Of a DNA stretch of 10,815 nucleotides, positions 5,474 through 10,815 are shown one piece after another; position 1 is the stretch's first letter, and every line of letters starts with the position of its first letter. Made by a program: the position numbers and the translations under genes. A model generated the notes under the pieces. That model had not been told where the DNA came from and searched no databases. It saw only the letters and a program-made list of their open reading frames with translations. Origin of the DNA: JBEVOS01 sp964564595 (GTDB lineage Bacteria > Pseudomonadota > Alphaproteobacteria > Caulobacterales > Aquidulcibacteraceae); the NCBI GenBank assembly GCA_964564595.1, contig CAZMCA010000118.1:1-10815 (forward strand), written 5' to 3'.

Positions 5474-7864
5474 TTAGGCGCCGGCGATGAGCGCGATCCA
5501 GCCGTCTTCGTCGATCACTTTGACGCCGTGCTTTTCCGCTTCCGCGAGCTTTGAGCCCGCCCCCGGCCCGGCGACGACGAGATCGGTTTTCTTCGAGACG
5601 CTGCCGGAAACTTTGGCGCCGAGCGCGGTGGCGCGCGCCTTGGCTTCGTCGCGCGTCATTTTCTCGAGTGTGCCGGTGAACACGACCGTGAGGCCCGCGA
5701 CGGGGGAAGACGTCGCGGCCTGTGCTTCGTCTTGCGGCGCGACGCCGTCCGGATTCTTTTTCGCGTCGAACACCAAGCGATCGAGCACGCCGCGATTATG
5801 GTCTTCCGCGAAGAAATCAGCGATGCGTTCCGCTGCGACGGGGCCGACGCCATCGATGTTCGCGAGCGCAAAGAGCCCCTCGCCCGGGCGCTCTTTTGCG
5901 GCGGCGCGCACGGTCTCAGCGATGGCGCGCCATTCGCCGAAGGTTTGCGCGAGCGTTTCCCAGAGCGTGGGCGGCACGCGCGGGAGCTTCAGCGCCTGGC
6001 CCGTGGCGGCGGCGTCGCCTTCGAACAAGCCGCCATCATCGAACCGCGCTGCGTTATCGAGCAGCGTGCGCAGGTTAGCTTCGGTGATGCCTTCAACAGC
6101 GCGCAGTGTGCGAAACGCGGGGCCGGGCGCATCCTTTGCGGCAGCGCTCGCGGCTTCGACGAACGCGCGCCACGAACCGAACGCGCGCGCGAGCACGCCA
6201 GCTGTCGTTTCACCTACATCGCGCATGCCGAGCGCGTAGAGGAAGCGCGAGAGCGCTGGCTGGCGGCGCGCTTCGATCGAGGCGATGAGGTTGGCGACGC
6301 TCTTTTCCGCAAAGCCTTCGCGTTCGAGGATCGCGGCGCGGTGCTGCTTCAGGCGGAAGATATCGCCTGGCTCCTTGAGGAAGCCGGCTTCGAAAAATTC
6401 TTCGATCTGCTTTTCGCCAAGGCCTTCAATATCCATCGCGCGGCGCGACACGAAATGCCGGAGCCGCTCGACTGCTTGCGCGGGGCACGAAAGCCCGCCC
6501 GTGCACCGCACGACGATCGCTTCGCCCTTGGCGGCGCCATTCTCGCGCGTCGCGTGCGCGCCGCAGGCGGGGCAGACTTCGGGAAACTTGTAGCGCCGCG
6601 CGCCGCGCGCGCGCTTCTCGAGCACGACATCGACGATTTGCGGGATCACGTCGCCCGCGCGCTGAATGATCACCGTATCGCCAATGCGCAGATCCTTGCC
6701 GCCACGGATCGGGGCGCCGTCGGCGCCGACGCCGGCGATGTAATCTGGGTTGTGCAGCGTCACGTTGGTGACGTTGGCGCCGCCGACGAACACGGTTTTG
6801 AGCCGCCCGACGGGCGTCAGCGCGCCCGTGCGGCCAACCTGAATGTCGATGCCTTCGAGGATCGTCTCTGCTTGCTCGGCCGGAAATTTGTGCGCGATCG
6901 CCCAGCGCGGCGAGCGGGAGACGAAGCCCAGGCGCTGCTGCAGCTCCAGCGAATCCACTTTGTAGACGACGCCATCGATCTCGTAATCGAGCTTGGCGCG
7001 CGCGGCTTGGATTGCGTCATACGCTTTGATGAGCGCGGCCGCGCTCTGCGCGCGCGTCATACGCGGATTGATCGGGAAGCCCCACGCGCCGAGGCGCTGG
7101 ATCGCGTCGTATTGCGTGTCCGCCAGCGGCGACGAGAGCTCGCCCCAGCCGTGCGTGAAGAACCGGAGCTCGCGATCGGCGGTGATGGATGCGTCGAGTT
7201 GGCGGAGCGCGCCGGCCGCGGTGTTGCGCGCGTTCACATAAATCTGACCGCCCGCTTCGCGCGAGCGCGCGTTGAGCGCAGCGAACGCGCCCTTCTCCAT
7301 GTAAACCTCGCCGCGCACTTCGAGCACGGCGGGCGCGCCTTTGATCTTGTGCGGGATGTCCTTGATGGTCCGCAGATTGGCGGTGACGTCTTCGCCCTCG
7401 CGGCCGTCGCCGCGCGTGGCGCCTTGCACGAACACGCCGTCCTCGTAGCGGAGCGAGGCGGAGAGCCCATCGATCTTCGGCTCTGCGGTGAAGACCGGCG
7501 GCGTGGAAAGATTGAGGAAGCGCTGCACGCGCGCGACGAAACTTTCGACGTCCGCGCCGTCGAACGCGTTGTCGAGCGAGAGCATCGGGGCGGCGTGGCG
7601 GACTTTCGCGAACTTTTCAGCGGGCGCAGCGCCCACGCGCCTGGACGGGCTATCGGCGCGCACGAGCGCGGGGAAGCGCGCCTCGACCGCATCGTTGCGG
7701 CGCTTCAGGCTGTCATATTCAGCGTCGGAAACCTCGGGCGCGTCCTGGCCGTGGTAGAGCGCATCGTGGCGCGCGATCTCCTTGGCGAGCCGCAAAAGCT
7801 CGCGCTTCGCTTCGGCTTCGGAAAGCGCCTCGGGCGCGATATCGGACGTGCTTTTTGCAGCCAT
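5474..7864 (-). CDS. ligA: NAD-dependent DNA ligase with an extended helix-hairpin-helix region
   Basis: LigA seals nicks in replication and repair using NAD. Domains run in order. The Ia domain has YHG and DAEYD (residues 37–51). The adenylation domain has the catalytic lysine in KIDGLSASL (Lys130), ATRGDGREGEDVT (149–161), KLDYEIDGVVYKVD (291–304) and WAIAHKFPA (321–329). An OB fold follows (about 330–410). The zinc finger is C431-x2-C434 and C454-x5-C460. Helix-hairpin-helix repeats (about 475–695) and a C-terminal BRCT domain (about 719–796) complete it. All key residues are present. At 796 residues it exceeds the usual ~670. The excess sits mainly in the HhH region, where residues 554–596 and 634–676 align without gaps at an 80-residue offset with 16 of 43 identities. 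The ATG at 7864 lacks a clear Shine–Dalgarno. It lies 66 bp after bamD in the same direction. Confidence 0.97.
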   Translation of the reverse strand: MAAKSTSDIAPEALSEAEAKRELLRLAKEIARHDALYHGQDAPEVSDAEYDSLKRRNDAVEARFPALVRADSPSRRVGAAPAEKFAKVRHAAPMLSLDNAFDGADVESFVARVQRFLNLSTPPVFTAEPKIDGLSASLRYEDGVFVQGATRGDGREGEDVTANLRTIKDIPHKIKGAPAVLEVRGEVYMEKGAFAALNARSREAGGQIYVNARNTAAGALRQLDASITADRELRFFTHGWGELSSPLADTQYDAIQRLGAWGFPINPRMTRAQSAAALIKAYDAIQAARAKLDYEIDGVVYKVDSLELQQRLGFVSRSPRWAIAHKFPAEQAETILEGIDIQVGRTGALTPVGRLKTVFVGGANVTNVTLHNPDYIAGVGADGAPIRGGKDLRIGDTVIIQRAGDVIPQIVDVVLEKRARGARRYKFPEVCPACGAHATRENGAAKGEAIVVRCTGGLSCPAQAVERLRHFVSRRAMDIEGLGEKQIEEFFEAGFLKEPGDIFRLKQHRAAILEREGFAEKSVANLIASIEARRQPALSRFLYALGMRDVGETTAGVLARAFGSWRAFVEAASAAAKDAPGPAFRTLRAVEGITEANLRTLLDNAARFDDGGLFEGDAAATGQALKLPRVPPTLWETLAQTFGEWRAIAETVRAAAKERPGEGLFALANIDGVGPVAAERIADFFAEDHNRGVLDRLVFDAKKNPDGVAPQDEAQAATSSPVAGLTVVFTGTLEKMTRDEAKARATALGAKVSGSVSKKTDLVVAGPGAGSKLAEAEKHGVKVIDEDGWIALIAGA

Positions 7865-7930
7865 GCCGACAGCTTATCGCCCCGATTCCCGGAGCGCGAG
7901 GAGCGGAAATCGACCTGCTGACAGGGTTGG

Positions 7931-8785
7931 CTAGAAGATCCGGCCGAGCGTGTTGGCAAACCAGCCGCGACGTTCGGCTTCGCCTTGCGAGACGGGCTGG
8001 ACGCCGCGTCCTTCGAGCAGAGCGTAGCTTGCGTTGTACCAATCGCTGCCCGGGAAATTGTGCCCGAGGATTGCGGCGGTGCGCTGCGCTTCTTCGTTCA
8101 TGCCTATCGAGACATAGGCTTCGACCAGGCGATGGAGCGCTTCGGGCGTGTGCGTGGTGCGCTGATAGTTCGGGTTTTCGATCACGGTGCGGAAGCGGTT
8201 GATCGCCGCCAGGTGCTGCTCGCGCATGAGATAGAACCGGCCGATTTCCATCTCTTTGCCGGCGAGCTGATCGTACGTCATGTCGATCTTGAGTCGCGCG
8301 TCGCGTGCGTAATCGCTTTGCGGATAGCGCCGGACGACTTCCTGCAGCGCGTTGAGCGCGAGCTGCGTGGTGTTTTGATCGCGGCCGACATCGAGGATCT
8401 GCTCGAAGTAGCAGGTGGCGATCAGGTAATAGGCGTAAGGCGCGCTTTCGTTGCCGGGGTGAAGCGAGATGAAGCGCTGCGCGCTCTCGATCGCATCGTC
8501 ATACCGGTTGGCTTGGTATTGCGCGTAGGCCGTAAGCAGGATCGCGCGGCGGGCCCAGGACGAATACGGGTAAAGCCGCTCGACCTCGCCGAAGGAGGCG
8601 ACGGCCTCGGTCCAGCGCCCATCGTCCAGCCGGTCGGCGCCGCGATTGTAGATCTCGGCGACCGGCTCTTCGTTGAATTGCTGCGTTTCGCGCGGGCCGC
8701 GCCCGCCGCCGATGCACGCCGTGAGGCTGGCCGCCATGAGCACGACGCTCGCGGCCTGAACGAGCTTTCCGACGTTACGGGACAT
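7931..8785 (-). CDS. bamD: Outer membrane protein assembly factor BamD (lipoprotein)
   Basis: BamD is the essential lipoprotein of the BAM complex that inserts beta-barrel proteins into the outer membrane. The 284-residue product has a lipoprotein signal peptide ending in LTAC (lipidated Cys24). A tandem TPR solenoid follows from about residue 45 to 255, with characteristic helices such as YNRGADRLDDGRWTEAVASF. YYLIATCYFEQILDVGRDQ (118–136) is a BamD signature. The C-terminal tail (about 255–284) is short and polar. GAGAGG (mRNA sense, 8797–8792) lies 6 nt before the ATG at 8785, which fixes the start. It is 146 bp after lpxC; a strong GC hairpin (8807–8829) sits just before the Shine–Dalgarno. 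The order lpxC–bamD groups two outer-membrane biogenesis genes. recN does not follow. Confidence 0.96.
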   Translation of the reverse strand: MSRNVGKLVQAASVVLMAASLTACIGGGRGPRETQQFNEEPVAEIYNRGADRLDDGRWTEAVASFGEVERLYPYSSWARRAILLTAYAQYQANRYDDAIESAQRFISLHPGNESAPYAYYLIATCYFEQILDVGRDQNTTQLALNALQEVVRRYPQSDYARDARLKIDMTYDQLAGKEMEIGRFYLMREQHLAAINRFRTVIENPNYQRTTHTPEALHRLVEAYVSIGMNEEAQRTAAILGHNFPGSDWYNASYALLEGRGVQPVSQGEAERRGWFANTLGRIF

Positions 8786-8806
8786 TCAGCGCCTCTCGAC
8801 CCCGCC

Positions 8807-8829
8807 GGGCGCCCTCCCCAGGGCCGCCC
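8807..8829 (-). promoter_or_regulatory. GC-rich hairpin in the bamD leader
   Basis: GGGCG (8807–8811) pairs with CGCCC (8825–8829), and CCCT (8812–8815) pairs with AGGG (8820–8823), around a 4-nt loop with a single bulged base at 8824. In the minus-strand transcript it ends 9 nt before the GAGAGG ribosome binding site of bamD. No U-tract follows. A second inverted repeat, CAGGGC/GCCCTG (8897–8902 with 8912–8917), lies nearer the lpxC stop. Together they could set the relative expression of lpxC and bamD; this is inferred. Confidence 0.45.
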
Positions 8830-8931
8830 GCGCTATGTGAGTCCTGTCCTACATGAGCGCGGCGGGCGCGCAAAGCGGCCGGACCAGTTCCGCGAACAGG
8901 GCGCTGCGGCAGCCCTGAAACGTGCGTGAAA

Positions 8932-9837
8932 TCAGCCGCCGGCGGCGGCGAAGAGCGGCGCTTCTTCGTTTTCCCAGCACCACGCCTCGGGCGTGTCCAG
9001 GAGCGCGCGCACGAGGCTCGCGTTCAGCGCGTGGCCGGGCTGATCGGCCACGAAGCGGCCCGCGATCGGCGCCCCCAGGAGCGCCAGATCGCCCACGGCG
9101 TCGAGGAGTTTGTGGCGAACGAATTCATCGCCGAAACGAAGCCCCTCCGGGTTCACCACCCGGCCCCCGTCCACCACAACCGTATTGTCGAGCGAGGCGC
9201 CGCGCCCGCGACCCATCGCGTGCAGCTGGGCGACGTCCGACATGAAACCGAAGGTCCGCGCGTCGGCGATGTCCGTCAGGAAGGCGGTCCGCGTGAGCGC
9301 GACGCGCTTGTTCTGCACGCCGATCGCCGGATCGGCGAAGCGGATCGTCACATCGAGGTCGAGGCCGTCATCGTCCGACGGGAAAAGCGCGGCGCTCTTT
9401 GCGCCCATGCGCACTTCGACCGGCTGCAGAATGCGCAGGACGCGTTGCGGCGCATGCTGTTCCTTGAGGCCGGCGTTCAGCAGCACCTGCACGAACGGCG
9501 CGGACGAACCATCGAGGATCGGCACTTCGGGGCCATCGACTTCGACGATGAGGTTATCCACACCGAGACCCGCGCAGGCGGCCATCAGGTGTTCGATGGT
9601 GGCGACTTCGACGCCCGCGGCGTTGCGCAGCGTGGTGCCCAGATTGGTGGAGGCGGTGAAATCGGCGTGCGCGGGAATCTTGTTATCGGCGCCGCGCACA
9701 TCGCTGCGCACGAACACGATCCCGGAATTGGCCGGCGCAGGCGAAAGCACGACGCGCGCGTGCGCGCCGGAGTGAACCCCGACGCCCGCGCACATGGCCG
9801 GACCAGCAATGGTGTGTTGACGCCGCACGAGAACCAC
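8932..9837 (-). CDS. lpxC: UDP-3-O-acyl-N-acetylglucosamine deacetylase
   Basis: LpxC is the zinc amidase that catalyses the committed step of lipid A synthesis in the cytoplasm. The 301 residues match the family's ~305. Zinc ligands are His83 in IEHLMAA, plus His242 and Asp246 in FVRHKLLDAVGDLALLG. Glu82 is the general base, and His269 (QPGHALN) the second catalytic histidine. Other signatures are GVGVHSG (18–24), PILDGSSAPF (106–115), ARTFGFM (193–199) and EGLRFGDE (231–238). The start is GTG at 9837 or GTG at 9828: the former has GGAGAG 14 nt upstream (mRNA sense, 9857–9852), and the latter has GGGTGG 5 nt upstream (9839–9834). Either leaves the fold intact. It leads bamD and ligA on the same strand and diverges from a TPR-like gene. 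ftsZ, often its neighbour in alphaproteobacteria, is not in the 1 kb seen upstream. Confidence 0.97.
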   Translation of the reverse strand: MVLVRRQHTIAGPAMCAGVGVHSGAHARVVLSPAPANSGIVFVRSDVRGADNKIPAHADFTASTNLGTTLRNAAGVEVATIEHLMAACAGLGVDNLIVEVDGPEVPILDGSSAPFVQVLLNAGLKEQHAPQRVLRILQPVEVRMGAKSAALFPSDDDGLDLDVTIRFADPAIGVQNKRVALTRTAFLTDIADARTFGFMSDVAQLHAMGRGRGASLDNTVVVDGGRVVNPEGLRFGDEFVRHKLLDAVGDLALLGAPIAGRFVADQPGHALNASLVRALLDTPEAWCWENEEAPLFAAAGG

Positions 9838-9843
9838 CCGATC

Positions 9844-9875
9844 GCCGGGAACTCTCCCCCCAGGGGTTTTCCGGC
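9844..9875 (-). promoter_or_regulatory. Nested inverted repeat in the lpxC leader enclosing an SD-like sequence
   Basis: GCCGG (9844–9848) and CCGGC (9871–9875) are reverse complements. They enclose a C-run (9856–9861) and GGGG (9863–9866) that can also pair. In the lpxC mRNA the GGGGGG-AGAG stretch, the likely ribosome binding site, therefore lies inside the loop and can pair with CCCC. The structure ends 6 nt before the GTG at 9837. This is compatible with control of lpxC translation, but a chance GC-rich structure cannot be excluded. Confidence 0.35.
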
Positions 9876-9921
9876 GCTAACCAACTAGGCGCCCTTCGCA
9901 GTCGCAGCAACACACGTTGCG

Positions 9922-9943
9922 TTACGGTTTGTGACGGTTAACC
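9922..9943. promoter_or_regulatory. Phased ACGGTT repeats ending in GGTTAACC in the lpxC/TPR divergent spacer
   Basis: ACGGTT occurs at 9924–9929 and 9934–9939, exactly 10 bp apart. The second copy overlaps the 8-bp palindrome GGTTAACC (9936–9943). Just upstream, GCAAC-ACAC-GTTGC (9907–9920) is a small inverted repeat. The region lies between lpxC (start 9837) and the TPR-like gene (9968), so it could be an operator serving one or both. TTAACC resembles half of the CtrA box (TTAA-N7-TTAA) of alphaproteobacteria, but a second TTAA at the right spacing is missing. Confidence 0.35.
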
Positions 9944-9944
9944 A

Positions 9945-9971
9945 ATGACCAGCAAGCGCCTCAAACTATGA
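9945..9971 (+). CDS. Possible 8-codon upstream ORF overlapping the next start as ATGA
   Basis: ATG at 9945 begins MTSKRLKL and ends at TGA 9969–9971. That stop overlaps the ATG (9968–9970) of the following gene. The ATGA overlap is the classical layout for translational coupling. Neither ATG has a recognisable Shine–Dalgarno, so a leaderless transcript starting near 9945 is possible. An ORF this short can arise by chance. Confidence 0.25.
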   Translation: MTSKRLKL

Positions 9972-10815
9972 CCTTTTCGCCCGCCCGGCCGGCTCCTTTC
10001 GCCAAGCTCTACGAGAAGCTGATGACGCACGCCAAGGGCGGCGGCGAGGATGCTGCGGCGGCGGCCAAGAGAGCCGGCGCGCTGGCTGCGGGGATCGACA
10101 ATCCCAAGGCGGAGGCGGCTTTTCGTCTCGCGCTCCAGCTCGATCCGCTGGATGGAACCCCACGGGTGGCGCTGAGCCGGCTGGCGGCGGAAGCGGGCGA
10201 CCTCGACGCGGCATGGCGCGCTGCTGGCGAAGCCTTTGGCGCCGCGATCGACGAGGGCGACCGCACCCTCGCGGCCTTCGTGCTCGGCGAGATCGCCGAG
10301 GCGCGGGGCGATGGGGAATCCGCGCGCCAGGCCTTCATGGCCGCGCGCACGCTGGCCGAAACGGTCCTGAAGAACGATCCGCACGATCTTTCCGCCGCGC
10401 TCGATCTGGCCGCGGCGCGCCAACGGCTGGCCGAACTCGATCTGGCGGACGGTGACGAAGCCAACGCGCGCGCCGGGCACGAAGCCGCCTACGCCCTCTT
10501 CGCGGCGCTGGCCGATGGGCCGCGGAGCGATGCGGCGCTGAAGGCCGATTGTGCGTTCTCAGCGGCGCGGCTGGCGGATTTGGCGCTGGCGCGCGGCGAT
10601 CTGGGCGCGGCGAAGACGCATGTGCTGCAGGCCGAGGGCTTCTACGGCGCGATCGGCGCGCCGCGTGAGCCAGGGCTGATCGAGGCGCGCGCGGCGCTGC
10701 TCTCCATCAAAGCTGAGATCGCACGGCGCGAAGGCGCGTTCGATGAAGCGCGCGCAGCGATGAACTCGGCCGTCGCCGCCCGCGTGGCGCGCGCCGCCGA
10801 AGACCCAACGCAGCG
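9968..10815 (+). CDS. TPR-like helical repeat protein (3' truncated by window edge)
   Basis: The frame from ATG 9968 is open for 282 codons to the right edge, with the strong third-position G/C bias of the neighbouring genes. The product starts MTFSPARPAPFAKLYEKLM and shows no signal peptide or membrane segment, so it is probably cytoplasmic. It is built of Ala-rich paired helices with TPR-type residue spacing, for example AAFRLALQLDPLDGTPRVAL (about 50–69), LAAEAGDLDAAWRAAGEAF (72–90) and ARLADLALARGDLGAAKTHV (about 199–218). A late unit, IKAEIARREGAFDEARAAM, is also visible. Such proteins usually mediate protein contacts; the partner is unknown. No Shine–Dalgarno precedes 9968; an alternative ATG at 10022 has only GAGAAG very close to it. 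It diverges from lpxC across a 130-bp spacer. Confidence 0.8.
   Translation, partial: MTFSPARPAPFAKLYEKLMTHAKGGGEDAAAAAKRAGALAAGIDNPKAEAAFRLALQLDPLDGTPRVALSRLAAEAGDLDAAWRAAGEAFGAAIDEGDRTLAAFVLGEIAEARGDGESARQAFMAARTLAETVLKNDPHDLSAALDLAAARQRLAELDLADGDEANARAGHEAAYALFAALADGPRSDAALKADCAFSAARLADLALARGDLGAAKTHVLQAEGFYGAIGAPREPGLIEARAALLSIKAEIARREGAFDEARAAMNSAVAARVARAAEDPTQ

Noticed and set aside
7884..7888. GATTC (GANTC) in the bamD–ligA gap as a CcrM-controlled promoter signal
   Set aside because: GANTC occurs at many places in the window, including inside genes, at about the frequency expected by chance; no promoter elements accompany it.
5732..7921. 729-codon + strand ORF antisense to almost all of ligA
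   Set aside because: It has no family resemblance and an Arg/Ala/Asp-rich composition. It is explained by the high-GC third positions of ligA, whose domains and catalytic residues are complete.
9856..9870. CCCC-CCA-GGGG-TTTT as a + strand intrinsic terminator
   Set aside because: The stem is only 4 bp with a 3-nt loop, and no + strand gene ends just upstream.
7985..9888. Two long + strand ORFs antisense to bamD and lpxC
   Set aside because: BamD and LpxC are unambiguous by motif. The opposite-strand products show no domain and have typical shadow composition.
9938..10480. 180-codon minus-strand ORF facing lpxC
   Set aside because: The + strand frame through the same bases is open to the window edge with better codon bias and TPR-like helices.

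Overview
The window looks like ordinary chromosome from a GC-rich alphaproteobacterium, most likely in the Caulobacterales/Hyphomonadales area. The evidence is strong G/C preference at third codon positions, the lpxC–bamD–ligA gene order, a BamD lipoprotein with the alphaproteobacterial DVGRDQ signature, and an extended LigA. The genus cannot be fixed from sequence alone. I see no mobile element, CRISPR array, rRNA or tRNA, and no convincing novel multi-gene system.

Left part, mostly + strand (1–5308): the C-terminal end of a UvrD/PcrA helicase; a predicted lipoprotein of the metallo-beta-lactamase fold that resembles N-acyl-homoserine lactonases; prmA (ribosomal protein L11 methyltransferase); a small secreted four-cysteine protein on the minus strand, whose stop codon overlaps that of prmA; an M24 aminopeptidase P with a TTG start; and a four-helix DUF2177 membrane protein. 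A 129-bp divergent spacer (2913–3041) carries a 7-bp direct repeat at 11-bp spacing.

Middle (5309–5473) is a convergent spacer made of overlapping GC-rich inverted repeats, with no recognisable gene or U-tract terminator. Right part, minus strand (5474–9837): lpxC, bamD and ligA run in one direction as a probable envelope/DNA-replication cluster. recN, which often lies between bamD and ligA in alphaproteobacteria, is not there. A divergent spacer (9838–9967) separates lpxC from a TPR-like + strand gene that runs off the right edge. That gene is preceded by an 8-codon upstream ORF overlapping it as ATGA.

The functions are mainly housekeeping: DNA repair and ligation, ribosome modification, peptide turnover, lipid A synthesis and outer-membrane protein assembly. 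The points most worth checking are the ~80-residue tandem duplication inside the LigA helix-hairpin-helix region, the stable hairpins beside several start codons (notably for prmA and DUF2177), and the helically phased direct repeats in the two divergent spacers.
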